64,000 nt of DNA from Polaribacter marinaquae (lineage in GTDB: Bacteria; Bacteroidota; Bacteroidia; Flavobacteriales; Flavobacteriaceae). The stretch lies in the NCBI RefSeq assembly GCF_038019025.1, contig NZ_CP150496.1:771501-835500 (forward strand), in the 5' to 3' direction. A program made the position numbers and the translations under genes. Position 1 is the stretch's first letter. Every line of letters starts with the position of its first letter. Shown here piece by piece: positions 46,959 to 55,158 of this stretch. The notes below the pieces were generated by a model. The model worked only from the letters and a program-made list of their open reading frames with translations. It was not told where the DNA came from and did not search any database.

Positions 46959-47615
46959 CTACTTCTCTTTCTTTAAGGTTTTTATATCTTCAATTAACTG
47001 CAAAACAGAATTTTTATTTAAACCGTTATAAATACCTCTAATGTGTTTGTTTTTATCAATTAAGACAAAGTTTTCTGTGTGTAAAAAATCGTCTATTCCT
47101 TTAGGTTCACCTAAATTTTCTTCTACAAAATAGGCTTGTCTTCCTAAATCGTAAATTTCTTTTTTATTACCAGTTACTAAATGCCAATTTTTACCAATAT
47201 TTTTGTCTAATGCGTATTTTTTTAATTGTGCAACCGAATCTATTGAAGGAGTAACAGAATGAGATAAAAATAATACAGTGGTATCGTTTTTAAATTTATC
47301 TGCAACTACACTCATATTTGTCGTCATTTTAGGACAAATACCAGGACAAGTTGTAAAGAAAAAATCTGCCACATAGATTTTATTTTTAAATGTATTGTGA
47401 TTAACTACACGACCATCTTGATTGATAAAATTAAATTCTGGGATGCTATGAAAATCATCTAAATCTGTATCTAAAGATGATAACCATCTAGGAGTAAAAG
47501 ATGCTTCATTATAAAAAGGCAATACATCTACCCTACTAGACATTTTTTCTTTATTGTTACTTTTACAGCCTATCATAATGATAAAACCAATTAATAAAAA
47601 AAATCTATTTAACAT
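46959..47615 (-). CDS. SCO family copper chaperone lipoprotein
   Basis: 218 residues: a lipobox (IMIGC, Cys17) and a thioredoxin-like SCO fold. The copper ligands are visible: TTCPGICPK (CxxxC near 90-94) and His in DDFLHTENFVLID. SCO proteins deliver Cu to the CuA site of cytochrome oxidase or act in thiol redox control. The start lies inside the end of the YwqK-like gene (11-base overlap), so it is third in the operon YHYH - YwqK - SCO behind an inferred ECF promoter. Confidence 0.93.
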   Translation of the reverse strand: MLNRFFLLIGFIIMIGCKSNNKEKMSSRVDVLPFYNEASFTPRWLSSLDTDLDDFHSIPEFNFINQDGRVVNHNTFKNKIYVADFFFTTCPGICPKMTTNMSVVADKFKNDTTVLFLSHSVTPSIDSVAQLKKYALDKNIGKNWHLVTGNKKEIYDLGRQAYFVEENLGEPKGIDDFLHTENFVLIDKNKHIRGIYNGLNKNSVLQLIEDIKTLKKEK

Positions 47616-48201
47616 TTTCTATAATTTTTTCGTTAGATAATTGGTAGCATAAATTAGCTCTTTGCAAACCAAATGCTCTACCATTTTTAGCTTCGTAGTT
47701 AACATATATTTTTCCATTTTTTAACCAAGCTTGTTGTAAACCATTCTCTTTACCATCTTTTAAGTACTTTTTTTTTGACAATTGTCCATTTTCAAACCAA
47801 ACTTGTTCTATCCCATGTTTTTTACCATTTAGATACTTAGATTCAGAAAAAACTTTACCCGAAGAATAGTACTTTATTTTTGTTCCTTCTAAAACATTTT
47901 CATTATAGAATGATTTAGTTTTTATGGTACCATCTTTAAAAAACTTATAAGCTAAACCTTCTTTTTTTCCGTTATAGTAGCCTATTTTTTCAGATAATGA
48001 TGAATTACTATAATATTTTAAAGCAAATCCATTAAAAGGATTACCCATGTAAAACCACTGCCCTTTTTCTTTGATTAATTCTAATTCATTTTTATCAACT
48101 AGAAAATTTTTAATTTCTTTTTTAGATGTTGTTTTAACAGAAGTTTTATTACAGCTACTAAGAGCTAGAATAACGATAAGTAATATTCTAGTTAACTGCA
48201 T
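47605..48201 (-). CDS. YwqK/MORN-repeat-like lipoprotein
   Basis: 198 residues. The start is ATG 48201 (MQLTRILLIVILALSSC), which gives a clean signal peptide with lipobox Cys17; a longer frame to 48291 has no signal. The body holds four or five ~23-residue MORN-like repeats of the type GKKEGLAYKFFKDG, GKKHGIEQVWFENG, GKENGLQQAWLKNG. Databases call the family 'toxin-antitoxin system YwqK antitoxin', but no toxin is nearby and it is secreted. The start overlaps the YHYH gene by 14 bases. Confidence 0.85.
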   Translation of the reverse strand: MQLTRILLIVILALSSCNKTSVKTTSKKEIKNFLVDKNELELIKEKGQWFYMGNPFNGFALKYYSNSSLSEKIGYYNGKKEGLAYKFFKDGTIKTKSFYNENVLEGTKIKYYSSGKVFSESKYLNGKKHGIEQVWFENGQLSKKKYLKDGKENGLQQAWLKNGKIYVNYEAKNGRAFGLQRANLCYQLSNEKIIENVK

Positions 48202-48964
48202 TTGGGGTTCCTTGATATGGTCCTGCAAAAAGTATGTACCTACCTGTACTTGCATACAACTCATTGATAATATGATAATGATATTCTGCAATATCTGTAT
48301 GTTGCGTAGTACTTATATGTCCGCCAGAACTATCTAAATCTGTTGGATATGTTCCTGTAGAGTTGCACTTTCTACCATAAATAAAAAAACCATCAGAAAT
48401 AATACCATTTAATTTATCGTCATCATCAGAAAAAGCCAAAGGTTCTAAATGATAATGATAATCTGAAGGGCCAATATGTGCACCTGAGTAATCTAAACTT
48501 CCTGCTGCAGAATCTAAAGGTCCATTGCCTTCTTGATCATTGTATAAAAAAGCACCGCTAATTGCAATACCAATTGCGCCTAATTGGGTATTAGATGTTG
48601 AGTTGGCTTTACTAGGATTTGCTGGTACGGTTAAAGAAGCAGAATTATCTCGCCCAGATGTATCAATTCTGGTTGGAGTCATTTTATCTGTACTAGTTAC
48701 AGTTGGTGCTACATATAATGGATGATTTTCACTCCAATATGGTGTTTTATGATTAGGCAAACCCGTGGTTTCGATTACAACGTTAGAACCTTGTAAATAA
48801 ATATCTGTTTCTGTTGTATCAAACTCTGCAAATGCACTATGAAGTGTTACTTCAACTTCTTCAATTTCTTCTACTGATGTAGTACCTTCTGAAGAACTAC
48901 ACGCAAAACTGTAGGATATAATTACTGCTAAAAGAGCTATTTTTTTTACGATTTTAAATCTCAT
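48188..48964 (-). CDS. YHYH-domain lipoprotein
   Basis: 258 residues: a lipobox (YSFAC, Cys22) and a YHYH domain with two His-rich motifs, SDYHYHLEPLAF near 165 and AEYHYHIINELY near 230, plus GIAISGAFLYNDQEG and DGFFIYGRK. The function of YHYH domains is unknown; the tyrosine/histidine clusters suggest metal binding. First gene of the SCO operon, 30 bases after the GCACAAG-N15-GCATCTA element. Confidence 0.9.
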   Translation of the reverse strand: MRFKIVKKIALLAVIISYSFACSSSEGTTSVEEIEEVEVTLHSAFAEFDTTETDIYLQGSNVVIETTGLPNHKTPYWSENHPLYVAPTVTSTDKMTPTRIDTSGRDNSASLTVPANPSKANSTSNTQLGAIGIAISGAFLYNDQEGNGPLDSAAGSLDYSGAHIGPSDYHYHLEPLAFSDDDDKLNGIISDGFFIYGRKCNSTGTYPTDLDSSGGHISTTQHTDIAEYHYHIINELYASTGRYILFAGPYQGTPNAVN

Positions 48965-48994
48965 ATTAATGTATTTTGAAAGTTATATATATTT

Positions 48995-49023
48995 TAGATG
49001 CAATTAATTAAAAAAACTTGTGC
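48995..49023 (-). promoter_or_regulatory. Putative ECF promoter A (YHYH-YwqK-SCO operon)
   Basis: Minus strand: GCACAAG (49023-49017), 15 bases, GCATCTA (49001-48995), then 30 bases to the ATG. Two other sites in this locus share both blocks and the exact spacing. Confidence 0.7.
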
Positions 49024-49137
49024 TTAAGTTTATATTTTTTTTAGAAAAAAGCCTCGTAATTGCTTACAAAGCCTTTAATCAACTAACCAAACTCAAATCA
49101 AATTTTATTTTTTTTATTTTCTTTTGTACATATTTTA

Positions 49138-49431
49138 TTAATTTCTTGGTCTTTCTCTTCTTTCTGGTTTTGGTGCATTTTTTAACTCCTTTTTAGATAG
49201 AAAACCATCTTCATTAGTATCGATTTTCTTAAAATCTTTTTTCAACGGACCTTTAGCTTCCTTTAAAGAAATTTTACCATCTTCATTAGCATCTAAATCT
49301 TTTAAAATTTTAGCTATTGATGGTGACCCTTTTGGTTTCTCTCTTCTTTCTTCCTCTTGCGCATAACTTATAGATGTTGTTAAAACTATTACTGCTAAAG
49401 ATGTTACTATTTTGTTTTCTAAATTCTTCAT
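49138..49431 (-). CDS. Secreted EF-hand protein
   Basis: 97 residues: a signal peptide (about 1-24, ISYAQ), then two EF-hand calcium loops, DLDANEDGKISLKE near 50 and KIDTNEDGFLSKKE near 73, with the canonical D-x-[DN]-x-DG pattern. The C-terminus is Arg/Pro-rich (PKPERRERPRN). Probably a periplasmic Ca2+-binding protein. It has its own copy of the putative ECF promoter. Confidence 0.9.
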   Translation of the reverse strand: MKNLENKIVTSLAVIVLTTSISYAQEEERREKPKGSPSIAKILKDLDANEDGKISLKEAKGPLKKDFKKIDTNEDGFLSKKELKNAPKPERRERPRN

Positions 49432-49461
49432 TTTTATAAGTTTTTACTTGTTTTGAATATT

Positions 49462-49490
49462 TAGATGCAGGTATTAAAAAAAACTTGTGC
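49462..49490 (-). promoter_or_regulatory. Putative ECF promoter B (EF-hand gene)
   Basis: Minus strand: GCACAAG (49490-49484), 15 bases, GCATCTA (49468-49462), then 30 bases to the ATG, the same geometry as site A. Confidence 0.7.
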
Positions 49491-49510
49491 GCGTTAACTT
49501 TATTTTAACA

Positions 49511-49545
49511 AAAAGCCTTATTTCTAATTTAGAAATAAGGCTTTT
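49511..49545 (-). terminator. Terminator after the CpxP/Spy-like gene
   Basis: A 15-bp perfect stem (49511-49525 with 49531-49545) and a 5-base loop, 21 bases after the stop. It separates the sigma cassette from the EF-hand gene. Confidence 0.85.
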
Positions 49546-49566
49546 GAATATAATTAAAAACAAAAA

Positions 49567-50055
49567 TTATCTTGGTGGTGGTCGGTTTCCTCTATTTTGA
49601 GGTGGCATTCTACCGTCTCTTGGTGGTGGCATTTTATTATTGCCATGTATAGCTTTTCTAACAATATTTTCTAATTTATCTTTCTGTTCTTGTGAACACA
49701 AATCACGAACCTTATTAAAAAAAGAAAATACTTCTAACTCTTTTTCACTTTCTAAAGAGCCTATTTCTTTAGCTATTAATTCCACTTCTTGTTCTAATGT
49801 TTCAAAAGAATTGAATAGTTTATTTTTATTATTTTTTACCTGTTCATCTAAACTTCTCATCGTTTCTCTATGAGACATATCTATAACCAAAAAATCTTTT
49901 TCTTGATCTTTGGTAAAATTTAATTCTTCTATAAGAAAATCTCTACCACGTCTTTCCTTTTCTTGAATGTGCGGTTTATTGATTAGCATAAAAATAAGTA
50001 CGCCGTTTAAAACTACCAACAGCAATAATATAATAGGAAGTAATTTTGATTTCAT
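49567..50055 (-). CDS. CpxP/Spy/ZraP-like periplasmic protein (ECF cassette 2)
   Basis: 162 residues: an N-terminal membrane anchor or uncleaved signal (about 5-26), then a helical body with EELNFTKDQEKDFLVIDMSHRE (LTxxQ-like motif) and a second helix ending CSQEQKDKLENIVRKA. The C-terminal ~25 residues are Pro/Arg/Gly-rich (PPPRDGRMPPQ). Members of this superfamily bind unfolded protein or metals. It lies 6 bases after the probable anti-sigma gene. Confidence 0.8.
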   Translation of the reverse strand: MKSKLLPIILLLLVVLNGVLIFMLINKPHIQEKERRGRDFLIEELNFTKDQEKDFLVIDMSHRETMRSLDEQVKNNKNKLFNSFETLEQEVELIAKEIGSLESEKELEVFSFFNKVRDLCSQEQKDKLENIVRKAIHGNNKMPPPRDGRMPPQNRGNRPPPR

Positions 50056-50061
50056 ATTTTA

Positions 50062-50376
50062 TTAATTTAAATAAGAATTACTTGTAGATTCTAAAGAATA
50101 CTCTTGAGAAAACGTTTCTACAGAGTAATTTGTCGTTTTTTCTGATGAATTAAAAGCGTAAAAAATAGTTGCTGCATTTAAAAACAGAATTACCAAAACA
50201 GCAGCCAATTGAAATTGCGGAGTTAGCCAAGAGAAAACCTTTTCTTTTTCTTCTTTTTCTTCATTTATTTTTTGAAGAACTTTATGTTCAAAATAAGGAC
50301 TTACTTTTACTTTTTCTATGGTTTCTATAGCCATAAAAGTATCTTCAACTTTCTTATCTATTTCTTTATTTTTCAT
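50062..50376 (-). CDS. Small single-span membrane protein, probable anti-sigma factor
   Basis: 104 residues from ATG 50376; a GTG 9 bases upstream is possible. The cytosolic ~55 residues include VSPYFEHKVLQKINEEKEEKE, similar in style to the motif in the anti-sigma-like protein at 34476. One membrane segment follows at about 57-77, then a short Ser/Asn-rich periplasmic tail. Anti-sigma function is inferred from position between the sigma and CpxP-like genes. Confidence 0.7.
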   Translation of the reverse strand: MKNKEIDKKVEDTFMAIETIEKVKVSPYFEHKVLQKINEEKEEKEKVFSWLTPQFQLAAVLVILFLNAATIFYAFNSSEKTTNYSVETFSQEYSLESTSNSYLN

Positions 50377-50411
50377 TTTTAACACTTTATTAAAATAAAC
50401 ACGTACCTATT

Positions 50412-50440
50412 TAGATGCAAACTTTTGTAAAAACTTGCGC
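50412..50440 (-). promoter_or_regulatory. Putative ECF promoter C (anti-sigma and CpxP-like genes)
   Basis: Minus strand: GCGCAAG (50440-50434), 15 bases, GCATCTA (50418-50412), then 35 bases to the ATG at 50376. It begins at the base after the sigma gene stop. Confidence 0.65.
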
Positions 50441-51019
50441 CTAAATATCATTTTTATAAAATTTTGTTAATTTTTCTTGCAAACTCTTTTTTGCCCTAAA
50501 CATTAAAGACTCAACAGACGATAAACTTTTACCTGTAATCTCTACAATTTCCTGATAACTTTTATCATCAATTTTAGCTAATGTAAAAACTACTCTTTGC
50601 GCTTCTGGCAAGGTATTTATAGCTTTGTATATAGTTACTGATTTCTCTTTATTTTCTAATAAAACACCCGGATGGTTAAATTCTGTAAAATAGCTAGTTT
50701 TATCTAATGGCACTTCATTACCAAGAATGGTTTGCATAAAAGCAAAACGTTTTTTAGCATTCTTTTTTCTGATAAATTCTAAACACTTATTTGTAGCTAT
50801 TTTAAAAATCCAGGTAGATAATTTAGAATCTCCTTTAAATTTGGCGATAGATTTAAAAACTTCTAAGAAAACTTCTTGCGCAACATCTTCTGCGTCTTCT
50901 TTATTTGGAATAAAAGAGATACAGGTACCAAAAACTTTCTGTTGATAATCATCTATAACTTGACTAAAAACTTTCTGATTTCCAGATTTTAATGCCGCTA
51001 TTAATTTTTCTTCGGTCAA
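50441..51019 (-). CDS. ECF RNA polymerase sigma factor (cassette 2)
   Basis: 192 residues. Region 2 (about 20-90): NKEDAEDVAQEVFLEVFKSI and STWIFKIATNKCLEFIRK. Region 4 (about 135-185): LPEAQRVVFTLAKID and HTH DDKSYQEIVEITGKSLSSVESL. The start is TTG. Its target promoter is probably the GCRCAAG-N15-GCATCTA element found three times in the next 2 kb. No copy is seen before the sigma gene itself, so it may be expressed independently. Related in organisation to the cassette at 33893. Confidence 0.92.
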   Translation of the reverse strand: MTEEKLIAALKSGNQKVFSQVIDDYQQKVFGTCISFIPNKEDAEDVAQEVFLEVFKSIAKFKGDSKLSTWIFKIATNKCLEFIRKKNAKKRFAFMQTILGNEVPLDKTSYFTEFNHPGVLLENKEKSVTIYKAINTLPEAQRVVFTLAKIDDKSYQEIVEITGKSLSSVESLMFRAKKSLQEKLTKFYKNDI

Positions 51020-51052
51020 TAGTTTTTAATTTCTAATAAGTAAACATACAAA

Positions 51053-51083
51053 AAAAGACTGCTTTACAAAGCAGTCTTTTTTA
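51053..51083 (-). terminator. Terminator of the MscS gene
   Basis: A stem of at least 10 bp (AAAAGACTGC with GCAGTCTTTT) plus T/A pairs in the loop. On the minus strand it ends in T's. Confidence 0.85.
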
Positions 51084-51102
51084 TTTAATCTCTAAAGATC
51101 TT

Positions 51103-51933
51103 TTATTTAGTCATTGTAACTATTCTCTGTGGTAATGGTGCTTCGAAACCTGCTTTACCTAAAGCTTCTACTACAGCTTGTCTAGTATCCCAATAAACAT
51201 CCCAATAATTTTCACAATTTACATAAGGCAATGCTAATAACTCAACACTATTTTGTCCTAAATTATTTACAGCAACTCTTGGTTTGCTTGCACCTTCTTG
51301 TAAAACGTTTTTATCTTTATTTAAAATATCTAAAACAATCTCTTTAGCTTTTGAAATATCAGCATCATATCTAATAGCAAAAGGCATATCGATACGTAAA
51401 TTACCAATTTTAGTTAAATTAGTTATTTTGTTAGATGTTATAGCAGAGTTTGGTATAATTTCTGTTTCATTTTGAAAAGTTTCTATAACTGTTACAAACA
51501 CAGAAATTTCTTTTACAAAACCAAAAGCACCGTTTGTCTTAATTAAATCACCAACCTTAAACGGCTTAAAAATAAGTAGCATTACACCAGATGCAATATG
51601 CCCCAAAGAACCATTAAATGCTGCACCTATAGCTAAACCAACTCCTGCCAATAACGCTGCAAAAGATGCCATTGGTAAACCTACTATACCTGCAATAGAA
51701 ATAATTAATAATAATTTTAATAAAAAACCAATTGTTGTTAATAGAAATGGTTGTAAAGTTTCGTCTAAACTTGTTTTTTCAAATGCTTTAGACACACCTT
51801 TCATAATTATCCTAATAATCCATAGTCCAATTATTAAAGCTGCTATTGCACCAATTAACTGTAAACCCCAATTTCCTAATCCAGAAGAAATTGTGTTAAA
51901 AAAATTTTGTAAAGAATTTGTAATTGTATCCAT
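51103..51933 (-). CDS. Small-conductance mechanosensitive channel (MscS family)
   Basis: 276 residues. Three membrane segments (about 20-42, 62-84, 88-115), of which the third is the Gly/Ala-rich pore helix (GVGLAIGAAFNGSLGHIASG). A cytosolic beta domain with FKVGDLIK and IPNSAITSNKITNLT, and the C-terminal domain with GFEAPLPQRIV, complete the fold. It releases solutes upon hypo-osmotic shock. Confidence 0.95.
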   Translation of the reverse strand: MDTITNSLQNFFNTISSGLGNWGLQLIGAIAALIIGLWIIRIIMKGVSKAFEKTSLDETLQPFLLTTIGFLLKLLLIISIAGIVGLPMASFAALLAGVGLAIGAAFNGSLGHIASGVMLLIFKPFKVGDLIKTNGAFGFVKEISVFVTVIETFQNETEIIPNSAITSNKITNLTKIGNLRIDMPFAIRYDADISKAKEIVLDILNKDKNVLQEGASKPRVAVNNLGQNSVELLALPYVNCENYWDVYWDTRQAVVEALGKAGFEAPLPQRIVTMTK

Positions 51934-52034
51934 TATATAGTTTTAGTTTGTTACAAATGTTTGACCCTTTATAATTTAAAAAGTCACGATACAAAATAAG
52001 TATAAGTGATTTTTTAGGTAACAATTAGAATACG

Positions 52035-52042
52035 TATCTTTG
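52035..52042 (+). promoter_or_regulatory. TAnnTTTG -7 promoter element
   Basis: TATCTTTG, 17 bases before the ATG at 52060; probably drives the operon 52060-55796. No clear -33 TTG. Confidence 0.5.
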
Positions 52043-52059
52043 CATTAGAAATATTATTT

Positions 52060-52263
52060 ATGAAACTATTACTTATTACTTTAGCTTTATTAGGACTTGG
52101 TGTTGCAGGAATTGCAATTAAAATTTGGGCAAAAAAAGACGGTAAATTTGCAGGTACTTGTGCAAGCCAAAACCCAATGTTAAACAAATCTGGTGAATCT
52201 TGTGGCTTTTGCGGAAAAACGCCAGAACAATATGCAGATTGTGCAGAGCCTCAACATAACTAA
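52060..52263 (+). CDS. Small Cys-rich membrane-anchored protein
   Basis: 67 residues: one N-terminal hydrophobic helix (about 3-23) followed by a domain with four Cys (GTCASQ, ESCGFCGKTPEQYADC), a CxxC-containing cluster that could bind metal or form disulphides. A Bacteroidota-conserved small protein of unknown function. It lies 13 bases before the glycosyltransferase gene. Confidence 0.75.
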   Translation: MKLLLITLALLGLGVAGIAIKIWAKKDGKFAGTCASQNPMLNKSGESCGFCGKTPEQYADCAEPQHN

Positions 52264-52276
52264 TTTAATTCTTTAA

Positions 52277-53383
52277 ATGATTATATCTGTACTATTCTAC
52301 AGTTTTGTAGTTTTTGCAGTACTTCAAATTGTATATTATTTATTTTTTACTTCTTTTCTTTTTAAAGATAAAGAACAAACAAATACTTCTAAAGAAACAC
52401 CAGTTTCTGTTATAATTTGTGCTAAAAACGAAGCAAAAAACCTTCAAAAATTTCTACCATCAATTTTAGAACAAACATATTCTAATTTTGAGGTTGTACT
52501 TATTAATGATGCATCTTCTGATGCTACATCAGAAATAATGGAAGATTTTCAAAAAAAGGATGAAAGAATTAAATGTATAGAAGTTGAAAACATTGAAGCT
52601 TTTTGGGGAAACAAAAAATATGCTTTAACCCTTGGTATTAAAGCGGCAAATTACGAGCATTTATTATTTATTGATGCAGATTGTAAACCGGTTTCTAAAA
52701 ACTGGATAACAGAAATGTCTAAAAATTTTAGTGAAACAAAAACTATTATAATTGGATATGGTAAGTACAAAAAAGAAAAATCTCTTGTAAACTTATTTGT
52801 TCGTTTCGAGACACTTTTAACAGCAATACAATATTTTAGTTATGCCAAACTAAAAATGCCTTATATGGCAGTTGGTAGAAATTTAGCGTATGCAAAATCT
52901 GAGTTTTTTAATGTAAAAGGCTTTATAAAACACATGCATATTAATTCTGGTGATGACGACTTGTTTATACAAGATGCAGCAAATAAAAAAAATACAAAAA
53001 TTTGTACAACTAAAGATAGTTTTACAGAATCTTTGGCTCCAACAAATTTTAAAAAATGGTTTCAACAAAAAAGAAGACATATTTCTACTGCAAATTATTA
53101 TAAGAAAAAACATCAGTTTTTATTAGGTCTTTTTTATATATCTAAAGTCTTTTTATTTGTAACAGCAACCTTGTTATTTATTTTATTTCCTAATTGGATT
53201 CTTATTTTATCAATATTGCTTTCCTATTACTTTGTTCAATTTTTAGTAATTGGTTTATCAGCAAAAAAATTAGATGAACCACAATTAATTTATTTTCTTC
53301 CTTTTTTAGAAATTGGTTTATTATTCTTTCAATTTAGTATATTTATTGCTAACTTGTTATCAAAACCAAATCATTGGAAATAG
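52277..53383 (+). CDS. Family 2 glycosyltransferase, membrane-anchored
   Basis: 368 residues: an N-terminal membrane helix (about 5-28), then a GT-A domain with VSVIICAKNEAKNL, VLINDASSDAT, the DxD-type motif LFIDADCKP and GDDDLFI, and a QKRRHIS (QxxRW-like) segment, then two or three C-terminal membrane helices (about 285-365). The processive style suggests polysaccharide or glycolipid synthesis; the sugar is unknown. Overlaps the sigma gene by 10 bases. Confidence 0.88.
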   Translation: MIISVLFYSFVVFAVLQIVYYLFFTSFLFKDKEQTNTSKETPVSVIICAKNEAKNLQKFLPSILEQTYSNFEVVLINDASSDATSEIMEDFQKKDERIKCIEVENIEAFWGNKKYALTLGIKAANYEHLLFIDADCKPVSKNWITEMSKNFSETKTIIIGYGKYKKEKSLVNLFVRFETLLTAIQYFSYAKLKMPYMAVGRNLAYAKSEFFNVKGFIKHMHINSGDDDLFIQDAANKKNTKICTTKDSFTESLAPTNFKKWFQQKRRHISTANYYKKKHQFLLGLFYISKVFLFVTATLLFILFPNWILILSILLSYYFVQFLVIGLSAKKLDEPQLIYFLPFLEIGLLFFQFSIFIANLLSKPNHWK

Positions 53384-53937
53384 ATATTAAAAAATTAGAA
53401 GCAAATATTTTAAAAGCTAAAAACGGAGATCAATCTGCTTTTAGTTTTTTACTGAACCTGTATTGGTCTGATGTTTTTAATTTTTTATTAAAAAGAACAA
53501 AGAGCGAAAACGATGCAGAGGACATAGCAATACAAACGTTTTCTAAAGCTTTTGATAAAATAAAATCTTTTGATGAAACTTATGTTTTTAAAACTTGGTT
53601 AATTACTATTTCTAAAAACATACACATCGATTTACTTCGTAAAAAAAATAGTTCTATAATTACAGAAACTTCTAAAGAACAAGAAGATAAGGTTTATTTA
53701 GTTGTTGATGAAAACCCGACTCCGGAAGATAAAATCATTCGAGAACAAAACTTAGCAAATCTTTTACGAGACATAAAACAATTAAAACCTAAATACCAAG
53801 AAGTTATACAATTACGTTATTTTCAAGAATTAAGTTATAAAGAAATTTCTGTACAAATTAACGAACCAATGAATAACGTAAAAGTTAAACTTTTGCGTGC
53901 AAAAAAACTTTTAGCTGAAATTATTAAGAAATCTTAA
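53374..53937 (+). CDS. ECF-type RNA polymerase sigma factor (stand-alone)
   Basis: 187 residues. Region 2: SENDAEDIAIQTFSKAFDKI and FKTWLITISKNIHIDLLRK. Region 4: LKPKYQEVIQLRYFQELSYKEI with HTH to about 180. It starts with TTG inside the end of the glycosyltransferase gene and ends where the Nramp-like gene begins, so it is embedded in an operon with no anti-sigma gene beside it. Confidence 0.9.
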   Translation: MEIDIKKLEANILKAKNGDQSAFSFLLNLYWSDVFNFLLKRTKSENDAEDIAIQTFSKAFDKIKSFDETYVFKTWLITISKNIHIDLLRKKNSSIITETSKEQEDKVYLVVDENPTPEDKIIREQNLANLLRDIKQLKPKYQEVIQLRYFQELSYKEISVQINEPMNNVKVKLLRAKKLLAEIIKKS

Positions 53938-55158
53938 GTGAAAAAAACTTTTTTACAAAGTCTTGGACCAGGTTTGTTATTTGCAGGAGCTGCAATTGGC
54001 GTTTCGCATTTAGTACAATCTACAAGAGCTGGTGCAGAATTTGGATTTGGGTTAATTTGGGCACTTTTTTTAGTACATATTTTTAAATATCCGTTCTTTC
54101 AATTCGGACCAAGATATGCTGCTGCAACCGGAGAAACACTTTTAGATGGTTATAAAAAATTAGGGAAAGGTATTTTAGTTACTTATTATATTATAAACTT
54201 TACAACCATGTTTACCATACAAGCTGCGGTAACTATTGTTACCGCTGGTTTAGCTTCTAAATTATTTGGTTTTACAGATAATTTGGTTTTATGGTCTACT
54301 TTTTTAATGTTTTTAAGTATCATTTTCTTACTTATTGGAAAGTATAAATTACTCGATAATGTGATGAAATACATTATAGTAATTCTTACTTTTAGTACAA
54401 TTATTGCAGTTTGTGTAGCTCTTTATAACACAAAAGAAGCTTTTGATGTAACACAAATTATACCTTCTGGCGCTGTAGAACTTACCTTTTTAATTGCTTT
54501 TTTAGGATGGATGCCTGCACCTTTAGACGTATCTATTTGGCATTCGATTTGGTCTGTAGAAAAAGATGAAACTTCTTTCATAAAAACTAAGAAAAAAGAT
54601 GCTGTTTTCGATTTTAATGTTGGCTATATCAGTGCGCTATTTTTAGGTATTTGTTTTGTACTATTAGGTGCTTTGGTTATGTATAAATCCGGAACAACTT
54701 TCTCTGATAAAGGAGGTGTATTTGCAACTCAACTAATTGAATTATACACCAAAAACCTCGGCGATTTTTCTTACATTTTTATAGCTATAGCAGCTTTTAC
54801 AACAATGTTTAGCACAACCATAACAACTTTAGATGCATCACCAAGAGCAATGGATAGAACATCTAAACTTTTATTTAATAAACCGTTTAAATTTGGTTAT
54901 TGGTTTTGGATTCTCTTCTTATTTATAGGTACATTTTTGATTTTACATTTTTTTATGGATAATATGGGTTTATTAGTTAAAATTGCTACCATACTTTCAT
55001 TTTTAACAGCTCCTTTTTATGCTATTTTAAACTATAAATTAATAACTAGTAACCACACACCTAAAGAACACAGACCAGGTTTAATTTTAAAGATTTTAAG
55101 TTTTATTGGTTTTGCTTTTTTAATAGGTTTTACTATTTGGTTTTTAACAAGTATTTAA
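53938..55158 (+). CDS. Nramp-superfamily transporter with altered metal site
   Basis: 406 residues, about 11 membrane segments. The overall pattern is Nramp-like (SLGPGLLFAGAAI, AGAEFGFGLIW, QAAVTIVTAGLA, GWMPAP). However, the metal-coordinating motif of helix 1, DPGN, reads GVSH (residues 21-24), and the helix 6 MPH reads MPA (192-194). The transported ion is therefore unclear. GTG start at the base after the sigma gene stop. Its last 31 bases are repeated exactly at 55798-55828. Confidence 0.85.
   Translation: MKKTFLQSLGPGLLFAGAAIGVSHLVQSTRAGAEFGFGLIWALFLVHIFKYPFFQFGPRYAAATGETLLDGYKKLGKGILVTYYIINFTTMFTIQAAVTIVTAGLASKLFGFTDNLVLWSTFLMFLSIIFLLIGKYKLLDNVMKYIIVILTFSTIIAVCVALYNTKEAFDVTQIIPSGAVELTFLIAFLGWMPAPLDVSIWHSIWSVEKDETSFIKTKKKDAVFDFNVGYISALFLGICFVLLGALVMYKSGTTFSDKGGVFATQLIELYTKNLGDFSYIFIAIAAFTTMFSTTITTLDASPRAMDRTSKLLFNKPFKFGYWFWILFLFIGTFLILHFFMDNMGLLVKIATILSFLTAPFYAILNYKLITSNHTPKEHRPGLILKILSFIGFAFLIGFTIWFLTSI
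55128..55158 (+). repeat. 31-bp direct repeat, copy 1 (3' end of the Nramp-like gene)
   Basis: 31 identical bases shared with 55798-55828. This copy codes for the last residues (FTIWFLTSI) and the stop of the Nramp-like protein. The distance between copies is 670 bases. Confidence 0.95.

Noticed and set aside
47605..48201. Toxin-antitoxin system (YwqK 'antitoxin')
   Set aside because: The protein has a lipobox and MORN-like repeats and is part of an SCO/YHYH operon; no toxin gene is adjacent.
48990..50440. The three GCRCAAG/GCATCTA sites as copies of a mobile repeat
   Set aside because: Only the two short blocks are conserved; the sequences between and around them differ, and each sits at a fixed distance from a start codon, as for promoters.
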